From positions 310,001-374,000 of the forward strand of contig PQWQ01000014.1 of the NCBI GenBank assembly GCA_002943765.1: a DNA stretch of 64,000 bases. Reading direction: 5' to 3'. Under the pieces are notes generated by a model. It had not been told where the DNA came from. It worked only from the letters and a program-made list of their open reading frames with translations, and made no database searches. This DNA is from Psoroptes ovis. Taxonomy: Eukaryota > Arthropoda > Arachnida > Sarcoptiformes > Psoroptidae. The position numbers were made by a program, and so were the translations under genes. Position 1 is the first letter of the stretch. Each line of letters starts with the position of its first letter. Positions 51,425 through 61,973 of the stretch are shown here, one piece after another.

Positions 51425-53562
51425 GCACTCTGGGTGCCGAGGTCCTCCGCCTGTTCATCCGCTGTCGTAAAACTTTGCTCAACTTTCTTGTCGACACCGG
51501 ATCAGAAATATCAATCGTACCATATAGTTCGTCTTACAAAATCAACCCGACATATCTCAAACTGGTCGCAGCCAATGGCTCACCAATCAAAGTCTTTGGC
51601 CAAATAACATTATCAATCGACCTTGGGTTGAAACGACTATTTGTGTTCAATTTTATCGTGGCGGACACCATCAATCCGATATTAGGTGCAGATTTCCTCG
51701 AATTTTTCAATCTGGCACCTAATCTGCGCAAGAAAACTTTAATCGATTTAACAACATCATTGGCAGTGAAAGCCATAACTAAAGAAATCAATCAACTGAG
51801 TGTACTTGTTTGCACCAGTAATATTAATCCATCGATTGGCCGAATCCTCAAGCGATTCTCAGCTTTAACAACAGCTGATTTTAATGCCATCGATGTCAAA
51901 CATTCCGTACGACACGTTATCGAAACGACCAGTAATCGACCAGTCAGCTGTAAAGCACGGCGTTTACCGCCAGAAAAATTAAAATGTGCTAAAGAGGCCA
52001 TCGACAAGATGTGCCGGGATGCTATCTTGCGTCCATCCAAAAGTTGCTGGTCTTCACCACTGCACATGGTCCAGAAAAAGGATGGATCATGGCGCCCATG
52101 TGGTGATTACAGGGCACTTAACAATATCACCCTGGTCAACAAATACCCGATACGTTACCTGCATGATTTCACTGCAGAGATAACAGGTGCAACCATTTTT
52201 ACAACAATCGATCTGCAATCAGCATATTGGCAGATCCCAGTACACGAAAATTCCATCGATAAAACGGCCATTATTACACCTTTTGGTTTATACGAATTCT
52301 TGCGTATGCCGTTTGGTCTGCGAAATGCTGCACAGACATTTCAAAGATTTATCGATGATGTTACACGAGGTTTAGACTTTTTGTATGTCTACCTTGATGA
52401 TATTTTGGTCGCGAGTAAAGATGAAGAACAACATTATCATCATCTCGAACAATTGTTTGAACGTTTATCGAATCATGGCCTTACCATCAACATCAATAAG
52501 TGCCATTTCGCCGTCAAATCTGTCGATTTTTTGGGACATACCTTATCAAAAAACGGTATTCAACCCAAAAAGGATAAAGTTCAAGCAATTTTGGATTATC
52601 CATTGCCACAGACCAAGAAATCACTCAAAAGATTTCTTGGCTTGGTCAATTTTTATCGAAAATTCATACCGCGAGTAGGTGATCTGACGGCATCCCTACA
52701 TGAGATGGAAAAAACTGGTATCGCCTGGACAACCAAAAGTCAATGCGATTTCGAACAAATCAAGAAATCCTTGGCTAACGCAACTTTGCTTGCGTTTCCA
52801 GTGCCTAATGCCAGATTACAACTTATTACCGATGCCTCTGATGTAGCAGTAGCAGCTACATTACAGCAGAACGTCAATGGAAACATCCAACCGCTGGGTT
52901 TCTTCTCGAAGAAATTCAGCGATCGTGACAAAATATTAGCACCATTCGATAAAGAATTAACAGCGATCGTAATGGCAATCAAACACTTTGAGTACCTACT
53001 CGAAGGTCGTCCGTTTACCATCTATACGGACCATAAGCCATTATTAACGGCGTTACACAAACTGACTGGACAAAGTCCACGTCAGCGAAGACAATTATCG
53101 TATATTGCTGAATTCACCAACGATATTCGGCATATACAAGGTAAATCGAATATTATCGCCGATGCCTTGACCAGAGTGGATTCCACCGATGCTGAACAAC
53201 TTCAGCAGGTCTTGTCATCGAAGCTAATCTCTGAAAAACAAAATGCGGAATTGCCTACCATCAAGCAATTTATCAATGATAATCCGCAATTGCGATTTGA
53301 CACAGCTATCATTGACGATCATCAGATAGTCTGTTTTTATGAAAATGACAAACCACGACCATTTGTGCCATCATCAATCAAAAAGATGATCTTCGATAAG
53401 GTACATGGCATTTCTCATCCTGGCAAACGAACTACCAGACGTATGATCACCGAATTGTACTTCTGGCCAGGTATGAAAGAGGATATCAATCGTTGGTGCG
53501 ATCAATGTCTATCGTGTCAACAGTCAAAAAATTGGTCGTCATATCAAAGTGCCACCGGTTAA
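51391..53562 (+). CDS. pol: retrotransposon Pol: protease, reverse transcriptase, RNase H, integrase zinc finger
   Basis: Reached by -1 frameshifting from gag; about 720 residues. Protease active site FLVDTGSEISIV; RT with the PFGLRNAAQTFQRF region and catalytic YLDDILVAS; RNase H with ITDASDVAV and YTDHKPLL; then the integrase HHCC zinc-binding region (HGISHPGKR...FWPGMKED...CDQCLSCQQ). The frame ends at 53560-53562 right after this region, because of one extra base in the A6 run 53525-53530; the integrase catalytic core follows in the +1 frame. This is described as a lesion of this copy. Confidence 0.93.
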   Translation, partial: CKKPVAGPRALSTLGAEVLRLFIRCRKTLLNFLVDTGSEISIVPYSSSYKINPTYLKLVAANGSPIKVFGQITLSIDLGLKRLFVFNFIVADTINPILGADFLEFFNLAPNLRKKTLIDLTTSLAVKAITKEINQLSVLVCTSNINPSIGRILKRFSALTTADFNAIDVKHSVRHVIETTSNRPVSCKARRLPPEKLKCAKEAIDKMCRDAILRPSKSCWSSPLHMVQKKDGSWRPCGDYRALNNITLVNKYPIRYLHDFTAEITGATIFTTIDLQSAYWQIPVHENSIDKTAIITPFGLYEFLRMPFGLRNAAQTFQRFIDDVTRGLDFLYVYLDDILVASKDEEQHYHHLEQLFERLSNHGLTININKCHFAVKSVDFLGHTLSKNGIQPKKDKVQAILDYPLPQTKKSLKRFLGLVNFYRKFIPRVGDLTASLHEMEKTGIAWTTKSQCDFEQIKKSLANATLLAFPVPNARLQLITDASDVAVAATLQQNVNGNIQPLGFFSKKFSDRDKILAPFDKELTAIVMAIKHFEYLLEGRPFTIYTDHKPLLTALHKLTGQSPRQRRQLSYIAEFTNDIRHIQGKSNIIADALTRVDSTDAEQLQQVLSSKLISEKQNAELPTIKQFINDNPQLRFDTAIIDDHQIVCFYENDKPRPFVPSSIKKMIFDKVHGISHPGKRTTRRMITELYFWPGMKEDINRWCDQCLSCQQSKNWSSYQSATG
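51394..51434 (+). promoter_or_regulatory. -1 programmed ribosomal frameshift signal, gag-pol
   Basis: The heptamer A AAA AAC (51394-51400) is in phase with gag codons GCA-AAA-AAC. Ten bases on, CCCTAGAG (51411-51418) can pair with CTCTGGG (51428-51434), with one bulged base, to make a stem. The pol frame has a TGA at 51388-51390 and no ATG near its start, so slippage is the evident entry. Confidence 0.8.
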
Positions 53563-54421
53563 CATTACTGTTCCACCAGTCCGGTTTAAGCACGTCCATC
53601 TGGATATCGTCGGTCCGCTTCCCGAATCCGATGGTTATAAATATATACTAACGATGATAGATCGTTTTTCTCGTTGGCCGGAGGCGGTTCCGATAACCAA
53701 CATCGAAGCATCAACAATCGCCAAAGCATTCGTTGAGAACTGGTTTGCACGTTTTGGCGTTCCCGACGTTATTACAACCGATCGTGGAACCCAATTCCAA
53801 TCGCGCCTTTTCTCCGAACTTTGTGCGCTACTGGGCAGCGATAGGATCCAAACATCCGCCCATCATCCGCGTTCCAATGGCATAATCGAGAGATTCCATC
53901 GGACGCTCAAAACAGCCATTATGGCGAATCGAATTAAGAAATGGACTCGAAGCTTACCGATCGTTATGTTCGGACTTCGGTCCATCCGGAAAGACGACCT
54001 CAAAGCGTCGCCGGCTGAGCTTCTTTATGGAACACCACTAACTTGCCCAGCCGATCTAGTTCATTCCGAACTAGATTTCAACCTTTGGACAACTGAAGAG
54101 TTTACTCAACAGCTCCAAAAATTAATGATCAAAACCAATCCGACGCCTACTAGAGTCAAATCTAGTCTAGAGCCATATCAACCACCATCATTACAGACAT
54201 GCACTCATGTCTGGATACGAAAAGAGAACCCTGCAGCTCTTCAACCGCCTTACATCGGACCCTTCCGTGTAATAGAGCGCAGTGGCGATCATATGGTCAT
54301 TCGAACGCAGCATGGCGAAGATACCGTTCACATCGAACGAGTCAAGCCTGCTGTCGTTGAGAAATCAGTCACAATTGATGATTATCTTCCAAGACGTCGT
54401 GGACGTCCTAAATCAAAATAG
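53549..54421 (+). CDS. retrotransposon integrase core, separated by frameshift
   Basis: 290 residues. DDE catalytic residues are in HLDIVGPLP (Asp), ITTDRGTQFQS (Asp) and NGIIERFHR (Glu). The C-terminal region has the GPY/F-like module (PYIGPFRVIERSGDHMVIRT). No credible start codon; the frame is normally part of pol. It ends 6 bases before the right LTR. Confidence 0.9.
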   Translation: MPPVNITVPPVRFKHVHLDIVGPLPESDGYKYILTMIDRFSRWPEAVPITNIEASTIAKAFVENWFARFGVPDVITTDRGTQFQSRLFSELCALLGSDRIQTSAHHPRSNGIIERFHRTLKTAIMANRIKKWTRSLPIVMFGLRSIRKDDLKASPAELLYGTPLTCPADLVHSELDFNLWTTEEFTQQLQKLMIKTNPTPTRVKSSLEPYQPPSLQTCTHVWIRKENPAALQPPYIGPFRVIERSGDHMVIRTQHGEDTVHIERVKPAVVEKSVTIDDYLPRRRGRPKSK

Positions 54422-54426
54422 GGAGG

Positions 54427-54684
54427 TGTAGTGATGAATCTTCATCACCAACCAACCAATCAACCAACCAACCAATCACAATCGATGATTAAGAGTTTCA
54501 ATTAATAATGACCAATTGTCATTGACAATATTTGTCATTTTTCTATCTAAAATTTTGTATATAAACTTACATTTTTCTTATTTCAAAATCATTAAAAACA
54601 AACATTAAAAAATCATTGAATTTTCAAACTTCAAAATTGAATTTCAACTTAATTTATCAATCATCAAATTCGCGCACTGCTACA
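54427..54684 (+). repeat. right LTR
   Basis: 258 bp; differs from the left LTR only at 54561 (A, against T at 50267) as far as I can see by eye. Contains TATATAA. Confidence 0.95.
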
Positions 54685-55951
54685 GATTATTATAATCGCA
54701 GTGCTGAACATGAACATAGAATGAATGTTGATGCGCGCGAAAATTTGGAAATTATGACAATCTCAAATCTCAATAATCCAAATAATAAAGAAAAAATCAA
54801 AGCAAATTTGAATAATAAAAGAAAAATTCCATTCTATTCAATTATTGTCTTGCGCTGTAAAAATATGTTTGCGGCATACTAAAAATATGTGCGCTAAATC
54901 AGTATATGATAAATTCAAATTATATTCAAATAATAATAGGTATGAATTTTTAAAAACAAATTAAATCTTTGAAAATTAATTATAAATGTTCAAAAATATT
55001 CCTTTAACAAAAACAACAAAGGATGATGACCTGGACAAATTTTTCTTTACTTATAAATCTCCACCTTGGGTTTGAGTCATTCATTCATTCAATGCAGCAT
55101 GCTATTCAAATATAAGTAGCGAGAGTTTTTACTATTTTGAAATTATAATGAAAAAGATAAATGATTCTGGTTGCCAACAGAAAGCAAGCAAAAATAAGAC
55201 AAAAGAAATTGTTTCATAAGGAGAAAATTAGAAAAATTTTTTTAAATCGAAAATTTCAAAAGAAAAAAATGCTTAGATGTTGATTATGGTTGGAAATTTT
55301 TTTCGTGCAAAAATTAATGGAATCACCTTTTTGCACCGAATGAATTTTTTTTTGTTCTTAATGGAACATTTTAAAATTTTCTAATACGGGTCTGAAGTAA
55401 TTTATAATATAAGTTGACAAGTTGTTCTGCTTTTTTTTTAATTGTAGGCTTAATTTTTTTTTGTGTGTTGATTATTGTTGGTCGAAGTTAAGAGAAGAAA
55501 CTTGGAAAATCAATTTCTTTGAAAAATGGTACTGATATAATTTTTTCATTCAATGAAATAAAAAAGCGCTGAATCAAAATTGCGGAACATTTATAAATCA
55601 ATCATTGGTTTTGTATAAGAACTATGTAACCAGAATTATGATTAATTGTTTCTCATTTCCGAAGTTTAGTCTTTGTTGCTTGATTAACGATTATTTTCTC
55701 TTTCATGTGTTCATCAATTTGATTCATTTTGATAATAAAACATAATTTATGATTTACTTTTGTAATATTTTGTCATAAATTGCTTAATATAAGAATTTGT
55801 TTCAATTCTAATAATTAGTATACTTGAGAATTTCTCTTTCATATCTCATTTCATGTTTGTTTATTACGATCGTTTTCAAATCATGAATATGAATTTGTAT
55901 GATTATCATAGTTTAATTAGTGTGATTTGAAATCGAATGAATCAAAATAAA
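54685..55951. other. upstream region of membrane-protein copy 2
   Basis: No gene. It shares patches with the upstream DNA of copies 1 and 3, e.g. ATGCTTAGATG...GATTATGG near 55270 against 62594. At 55731-55750 it shows the uninterrupted form of the site where the hAT MITE sits in copy 3. Confidence 0.6.
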
Positions 55952-57560
55952 ATGTTTTCGAAAATCAAACATTTCTATTATAATCAATTGAAAGAGATGA
56001 TAAATCCTGGAAATATCAGATATTATCGTTATAAACATGTTTACGAAACAATGTTGATGATTGTGCTTCAATCACGGATAATTTTTTGTTTATTCATACA
56101 TTTTTTGACTCAGAATTCAGTAATCGAATTTAATATAAATTGTTTCGATCCGATTTGCTTTCTGGTTAAAAAATATAAACCAAATTTGTATCATCAATAT
56201 TTAATTTTTATGCTTGGCTTGCCTGCTCTTGGTTTAATCGGCAAATATGTATTCCATTTCAATCCGACCAATACATGGACGTTTCAATTGCCATATGACA
56301 TTGTCATACGTAATTCTGATCATTTAAATAAGTATAAATTAACAAAAGAAGAGCGGAATATTGCATTTCAACAAAAATACTTGGAAAATTTGAAACATTA
56401 TCAGATATTAAATCGTTCTATATTTTCGGTTATTATCAAATTTTATTGTAGGTTCACTACTTATTTGTCATTTTGGTTTAATATGGACCATATCAATAAA
56501 CGATTAGCTGATCGTGAACATATGAAAACGTATTTGTATTTTTCAATTGAATGTCAAATATTTATATGTAAAATTTATCGTTTCATCGATGTGGTAGTTT
56601 ATCAACTGCATTTTTTCATAGGCAAGAAATTTTTTATTGAAATCATTTTCAGTGAATGATTATGCTAATTATGTTAATTCTTTGCAGTCATAGCACTTAC
56701 AGTGTTTTCGATACTATATTTTATAATTGTTCAGAAAGAATATAATTTAAATAAAATGTGGCAATTTTCATTATTGCTATTAGATGTAATTACAATAAAT
56801 GATATGATTGTGACGGTATTACAGTTGGGAATATTCTTTCAATTATTCGCATCTTCACCAACACTACTTAAATCATTCCAATTAAGAAATTATGATAAAT
56901 CATTGAGAGTTATCGAACAAAGTTCAAAACGATCAATGATATCATTGATTTCCAAGCAAAAATATGATAAACACAATTCTTCACAATATCTTTTGGATGA
57001 TCGTAATAAAAAATTATACATTTTGGCCAGTAAAAAAGTGCAATTTTTGAATTGGTTCGTAAATGAACATTGTCGCATTTGTGTTGTCACAATGAAAGCA
57101 TGGCACGGAAAATTTATTGAAAGTTTTCTGCTCTATTTTGTAATAAGCCTACCATGGAATGCTTTTTGTGTATCGACATTGATTTTGAATAAAACACTAA
57201 CCATATTCGATGAACTTTTCATCTATGTATCAATTATCATACATAGTGTAATCACATTATCACTATTGGAAGCATTAGCTATACAGACTAATTCTCTGCA
57301 TCGTCCTGCTAAACATTTTGTGCCAATAATTCAAGGAATTCATCTTAAATCACAAATAATTATGAAAATAAAATATGATCAATTATATGAACGTTTGATG
57401 CATGGTCCGAAATATGGGCCAAGATTAGCGATGATTGGTGCTGTAACACATGCATCTTTAATGTAAGTTGTGAACTTGATTTTTTACGTTTTTTTGTCAA
57501 AAAATTTTTTCATTTTGGCTTTATCAAAATTATTGAAAAAATAGATGACCATCATGTATG
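55952..57560 (+). pseudogene. multi-pass membrane protein family, copy 2, cut by a LINE
   Basis: Exons 55952-56621, 56688-57462, then a third from 57545 that is split by the LINE at 57560/57561. Start chosen at MFSKIKHFYYNQ to match copies 1 and 3; an ATG at 55937 is also in frame. Exon 1 is intact here (NLYHQYLIFMLGLPALGLIG) and ends at a GC donor (ATAG|GCAAGA). Exon 2 carries the same conserved stretches as copy 1. The end of exon 2 is four bases shorter than in copy 1 (ACACAT, then GCATCTTTAAT against TTATTCATCTTCAAT), putting the last exon out of frame. A truncated product of nearly 490 residues is still encoded. Family not recognised. Confidence 0.75.
57548..57560. repeat. LINE target-site duplication, left
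   Basis: ACCATCATGTATG, repeated exactly at 62033-62045. Part of the match could be extended by the CAT-rich tail of the LINE, but GTATG cannot. Confidence 0.88.
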
Positions 57561-57614
57561 CGTGATGCATGATGACTGCGCATGCGTGAGTTTTTGTATA
57601 CAACAAATTTTAAA

Positions 57615-58667
57615 ATGTCAAATTTTTCTAAAAACGTTGAATTGGCCCAAAAATGGACCAAGTATTTGGACGATCTGTCAAACCTCCATGGTAATACCAA
57701 CATCAGCAAATACAAACAAGACCTGGCTACATGTTCGGTATTTATTCAATCGTTGATAACATCAGCCCAAGCTGAAATATCAGATTTAAAAAAATTATCC
57801 AACATACAACAATCATCTTCATCAAGCAATAAACCAATCAGTTATTCTGCCATCGTCAAAAATGAAACTGCTACACGTAAACCTACCGAACATGTTTGCA
57901 TTGTCGAACCTGATAATGATCGTATTATTGATTCTAAACAAACTTTGTCATGTTTGAAAGGAGCATTGACAAGCAATTGTATTGCCACCAAAGGAATAAA
58001 ACTTACAAAAGTTATTCCAATCAGGAATAAAAAACTTATTGTCAAATGTCAAGACAAAAAAGATTGTCTTAAATTAAAAGAAGAAGTCTGTAATCTGAAA
58101 TGTGGCTTAAAAGTTAATATCCCATTGAAAAAAAATCCGACCTTCCAGGTCCTAGGAATAGAACTGGACGTTGACGACGATCAGGTATTGAATTATATTG
58201 TACAACAAAACAATGATATTAAAACATTACTGGATGACGACAAACAAATATTGAAAAGAGTACGCACCAAAAGAGATCGTGTTGGTACTAAATACATGAT
58301 ATTTGAAGCATCTCCTTTGATATGGCAAAAATGTATTGATATTGGTCACCTGTTCATCGGCTACAAATGCTGTACTGTTAAAGATTATTTATCTGTTACA
58401 CAATGTCTACAATGCCTTCGTTTTGGACACCCGATGAAATATTGTAAAAATAAACCAGTTTGTGGCAAATGCAACGGTGAACACCTTTCAAGTTCATGTT
58501 CAGCATCAACTTCAACATCAAATCCAGTCTGTTCAAATTGCGTCTACCGAAACAACATCAACCCACATAAAGTGGTCTGCATCAAACATTCGGTGTTTGA
58601 TAAAAATTGCAACGAATACAAAATTGCTGTAGAACGCACAAAATCCAATATAGATTATGGATACTAG
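57615..58667 (+). CDS. LINE ORF1, Gag-like RNA-binding protein
   Basis: 350 residues from MSNFSKNVELAQKW (an in-frame ATG at 57582 is an alternative). The C-terminal part has three zinc-knuckle-like motifs: CLQCLRFGHPMKYC (CX2CX4HX4C), CGKCNGEHLSSSC (CX2CX3HX4C) and a looser CSNC...HKVVC. Such proteins bind the element RNA. The last 11 bases overlap the start of ORF2 (ATGGATACTAG), an arrangement that suits termination-reinitiation. Confidence 0.88.
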   Translation: MSNFSKNVELAQKWTKYLDDLSNLHGNTNISKYKQDLATCSVFIQSLITSAQAEISDLKKLSNIQQSSSSSNKPISYSAIVKNETATRKPTEHVCIVEPDNDRIIDSKQTLSCLKGALTSNCIATKGIKLTKVIPIRNKKLIVKCQDKKDCLKLKEEVCNLKCGLKVNIPLKKNPTFQVLGIELDVDDDQVLNYIVQQNNDIKTLLDDDKQILKRVRTKRDRVGTKYMIFEASPLIWQKCIDIGHLFIGYKCCTVKDYLSVTQCLQCLRFGHPMKYCKNKPVCGKCNGEHLSSSCSASTSTSNPVCSNCVYRNNINPHKVVCIKHSVFDKNCNEYKIAVERTKSNIDYGY

Positions 58668-60840
58668 TGAATCAAATATCAAAATCCTGACCCAAAACTT
58701 ACAACACAGTCACAAGTCAACACTGATGTTCACGGCAAATGCCGCTCTATTAAACTCATCGTTATTTTGCATCCAGGAGCCACATGTTTCATCGACTATA
58801 ACAGGCTTTCCTGAATTTAATAGTGTCTACCATCCGGATAGCCCAAAATGTGCAATCGTTACATCTTATGAGCTTTTCAAAATAGATCAATTCACAAACC
58901 CGAATTGCACTTGCTGCTTAGTGAATTGCTCTTTACCATTCATATTATGTTCGGTGTATTTTTCCAAAAATGAAGAAATCTCCACATTTATGAATCACCT
59001 TGAAAACATCGAACAATTGGTCATATCATATTCCGAATATCCTATTATAATCACTGGCGACTTCAACAGTCATAATCGGGTTTGGGGTGGGAACATAAAC
59101 GATGAACGTGGACATATTATTTTAGATCTCACATGTCGCCAGAATTTGGTAATTCTTAATGATGGTTCAATGACGTTTGATAATAGTCGATATCAGAGTG
59201 CTATTGATTTAACTTTAGTTAATCAACATGCAATCAACCATGTTTCAAATTGGCGCGTAGAAAGCCTGGCTTCTGGCTCAGATCATAACTTGATATCGTT
59301 TTCCTTTTCTTCATATATTCCGGTTAAATCACATTATCTAACCAGAAAATATCACACGAAATGTATTGATTGGTCTGAATTTAATAGAAGAATCATCAGC
59401 TTATCTAAATTTAATGTGAACGTTTCTCATCTCAATTCTAAAAATGATATTGAAAATTTTGTCGACGATTTAACATCCGCTATTATAGAAATTAGTGATG
59501 AATGTTTACCGAAATTGAATACCAATTTTTCTAAACCAAAGATCTCAAATGAATTGAAAGCTAAATTAATATTGTTAAAAAATCTAAGAAGAAGATTTCA
59601 ACGTCAACGCTGTTCTTTGAATCGTGCTATATGGCGTGATAGATACATAGCTTGTGTCAAAGATTTTAAAAGTTTATTATTGAAATCAAAAATCGACGAC
59701 TGTGAGAATTTCTTCAGCCAAATAAACCGGCATGATGTTTGGAAAAAAGTATATCAACACTGTAAAAATCCAACTTCAATTAATCACAATTTAAAAACTA
59801 TACAAAAAGAAGATTCTACCTGGACGATTTCTATTGATGATACAGCAACGTATCTATTGAATAAACTATTTCCTGATATCACTAATGATATTGATTCTTC
59901 TATCCATCATCTCTACCAAAATCAATGCACGAATATAAATGATCCATCTATCACAAAAAATGAAGTAGAAATTGCTGTGAATGATGAGAAAGACAACAAA
60001 TCACCTGGTTATGATGCGATCTCAGCTAATATCATCAAACGAATTCATTTTATGTTTCCATCATTATTGCTAAATATATTCAACAAATGCTTATTATTCG
60101 GTGTTTTTCCTAAATGTTGGAAAAAAGCTACGGTCAAACTAATTCCAAAAAATGGTAATAATAATTATAAATCTTTTCGTCCGATTTCACTATTGCCCGT
60201 TATGGGCAAAATTCTTGAAAGTATCATCACTCGTCGTCTCCAACACTTTCTTATCACCAATCATTGTTTATCATCAAATCAATTTGGTTTTCTTCCACAA
60301 AAATCATCAATTCAAGCTCTGAACAATCTGGTCTCAAAAATTAGTGATATACGCGATAAAAATAATTTTGGATATATTGTTTCCTTAGACATTAGCGGAG
60401 CTTTTGACTCTGCTAGATCTGATTTGATATTATACAATTTAAGAAAATTTTCGTTGCCTGCAAACTTATATACTATTATTGTGGATTATTTTCGCAATCG
60501 TACAATCGAACTACCATTTTTTCATCGCTCATTTAATAAAAATGCAACAGGTGGTGTACCACAGGGTGGTAAATTATCACCATTATTATGGAATATATTA
60601 TTAGATGATCTTTTGAAAATCAATCTGCCCATTGGATGTCATTTGCAAGCCTATGCTGATGATTGTGTGTTAATCTGTGAACATCGATATGATGAGATCG
60701 CAATTATGATGACAAATAGCATATTGAAAGTTATTTCTGATTGGGGTTCTCGAAATGGTTTATCGTTCAATCCATCCAAAAGCAAATGCATGCCGAAATT
60801 CGCTTGTCACTACTGTCCACATGAACGATATTCATATTGA
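58657..60840 (+). CDS. LINE ORF2 5' part: endonuclease and reverse transcriptase
   Basis: 727 residues. Endonuclease motifs: ILTQNLQHSHKS (Asn), FCIQEPHV (Glu), IITGDFNSHNRVWGG (Asp/Asn), IDLTLV and GSDHNLI (Asp-His). RT motifs: NKSPGYDAIS, FRPISLLPVMGKILE, QFGFLPQKSS, VSLDISGAFD, GGVPQGGKLSPLLW and the catalytic AYADDCVLI. Soon after RT the frame shifts; the usual SKxxW-type sequence (ILGLMIDSKLSWNNHI) is found in the +1 frame. Confidence 0.92.
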   Translation: MDTSESNIKILTQNLQHSHKSTLMFTANAALLNSSLFCIQEPHVSSTITGFPEFNSVYHPDSPKCAIVTSYELFKIDQFTNPNCTCCLVNCSLPFILCSVYFSKNEEISTFMNHLENIEQLVISYSEYPIIITGDFNSHNRVWGGNINDERGHIILDLTCRQNLVILNDGSMTFDNSRYQSAIDLTLVNQHAINHVSNWRVESLASGSDHNLISFSFSSYIPVKSHYLTRKYHTKCIDWSEFNRRIISLSKFNVNVSHLNSKNDIENFVDDLTSAIIEISDECLPKLNTNFSKPKISNELKAKLILLKNLRRRFQRQRCSLNRAIWRDRYIACVKDFKSLLLKSKIDDCENFFSQINRHDVWKKVYQHCKNPTSINHNLKTIQKEDSTWTISIDDTATYLLNKLFPDITNDIDSSIHHLYQNQCTNINDPSITKNEVEIAVNDEKDNKSPGYDAISANIIKRIHFMFPSLLLNIFNKCLLFGVFPKCWKKATVKLIPKNGNNNYKSFRPISLLPVMGKILESIITRRLQHFLITNHCLSSNQFGFLPQKSSIQALNNLVSKISDIRDKNNFGYIVSLDISGAFDSARSDLILYNLRKFSLPANLYTIIVDYFRNRTIELPFFHRSFNKNATGGVPQGGKLSPLLWNILLDDLLKINLPIGCHLQAYADDCVLICEHRYDEIAIMMTNSILKVISDWGSRNGLSFNPSKSKCMPKFACHYCPHERYSY

Positions 60841-61954
60841 AATCGTCCCATGTATTAAAATACTTGGATTAATGATCGATTCAAAATTATCATGGAACAA
60901 TCATATCGATTACTTGGTATCGAAATCTATGAAATTGTTTAATTACATCAAGAAAAAATTTGGTCCTAGATGGGGTTTATCGTATGACGTCTTACGTACT
61001 ATTTACGTTCGAGCAATCGAACCGATGATAGTTTATGCCTGCCCTGTCTGGAACAGTATCTTGTCTTGCAGAACGAAATGTAGCAAACTGTTAAGTTTGC
61101 AAAGACGTTTTGCTGTTGGTATGATTCGAGCGTCCAGAACTGTGTCACTGCAAGCATCGTTGATCATAGCTAATTTGATTCCAATTGACTTGGTGATCAA
61201 ATTACGATCAGATGTGTTCAATATAAAAAGTGATGCCTCTCTGAGGGAACGATATGAATTCCCGGTCAGGTTCGAAGATATGATCCATCCATCGTTGATC
61301 CAATCTTTTTTTATTGAGAGGATCGACGATGAGTTGAGATTTTGTACTAACTTTCACAGTTGTACTATTTTCACTGATGGTTCAAAGTCTGAGGACCTGG
61401 TCGGGTGTTCTTTTGTCGTTTTCAATGATGAAAATTGCATCCCCAACGTGATTCAATGCTTCCGTATGGGCGCTGGCTGTTCAGTCTTCCAGGCTGAACT
61501 TTTAGCCATTCGCAACGCATTGGTATGGATCGTTGAGAATGATATTGTTGATGTTCAAATTATAACTGACTCTATGTCAGCGATTTGGGCTATACACAAT
61601 ATCTATTCGTATAATGAACTAGTGCAGGACATTTTTCGTGTCGTGTGCAACCATCGTGGCCATATTTGTCTGAAATGGACTAGGTCGCACTGCGGCAGCT
61701 TTGGTAATGATCTAGCTGATAGGTTTGCCAAGGTTGCTGCGGCCGACCTCTCGGATGTTTTTTACACCCGAGTGTCCATGATGACACTATGCCAAGCGTC
61801 GAAGTTGGACATACTGAATCTTTGGAATCAGAGATGGACGGAGACTGCTGATGGCCACACGACGAAACTGTTTTTTCCAACAGTTGGATCGCGAATATCT
61901 ATCAACTTTAGTCCCGATAGGGATTTGACAAGACTGCTGACAGGGCACGGCTGA
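60755..61954 (+). CDS. LINE ORF2 3' part: thumb region and RNase H
   Basis: Open in the +1 frame relative to the RT part; no credible start, so a broken piece of ORF2. Thumb-like region LGLMIDSKLSWNNHIDYL, then RNase H with IFTDGSKSED (Asp), FQAELLAIRNAL (Glu), IITDSMSAIWAI (Asp) and WTRSHCGSFGNDLADRFAK (His/Asp). It ends RLLTGHG-stop; many relatives continue from this motif into a Cys/His-rich region that is missing here. Confidence 0.9.
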   Translation: MVYRSIHPKANACRNSLVTTVHMNDIHIEIVPCIKILGLMIDSKLSWNNHIDYLVSKSMKLFNYIKKKFGPRWGLSYDVLRTIYVRAIEPMIVYACPVWNSILSCRTKCSKLLSLQRRFAVGMIRASRTVSLQASLIIANLIPIDLVIKLRSDVFNIKSDASLRERYEFPVRFEDMIHPSLIQSFFIERIDDELRFCTNFHSCTIFTDGSKSEDLVGCSFVVFNDENCIPNVIQCFRMGAGCSVFQAELLAIRNALVWIVENDIVDVQIITDSMSAIWAIHNIYSYNELVQDIFRVVCNHRGHICLKWTRSHCGSFGNDLADRFAKVAAADLSDVFYTRVSMMTLCQASKLDILNLWNQRWTETADGHTTKLFFPTVGSRISINFSPDRDLTRLLTGHG

Positions 61955-61973
61955 TGTGACCATACGACTAACA

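Larger units (their letters stand above)
50133..54684 (+). mobile_element. Ty3/gypsy LTR retrotransposon, near-intact
   Basis: 4552 bp: LTR, probable primer-binding region (TGGTGACCCGG at 50396-50406), gag, protease-RT-RNase H, integrase, purine tract (AGGGAGG, 54420-54426), LTR. Protease before RT and integrase last is the gypsy order; there is no envelope frame. LTRs are both 258 bp, TG...CA, with one visible difference, so the insertion is recent. Base composition is clearly richer in G and C than the host flanks. One frame break, before the integrase core, probably makes this copy non-autonomous. Confidence 0.95.

Noticed and set aside
50386..54421. Several minus-strand and off-frame open frames of 60-100 residues inside the gypsy element
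   Set aside because: All are shadows of gag and pol, which account for the sequence by clear domain motifs.
56622..56659. In-frame reading of copy 2 exon 1 past the GC donor to a stop, or use of a GT donor at 56651
   Set aside because: Copy 1 has no GT at the corresponding place, while the GC donor, phase and acceptor agree in both copies.
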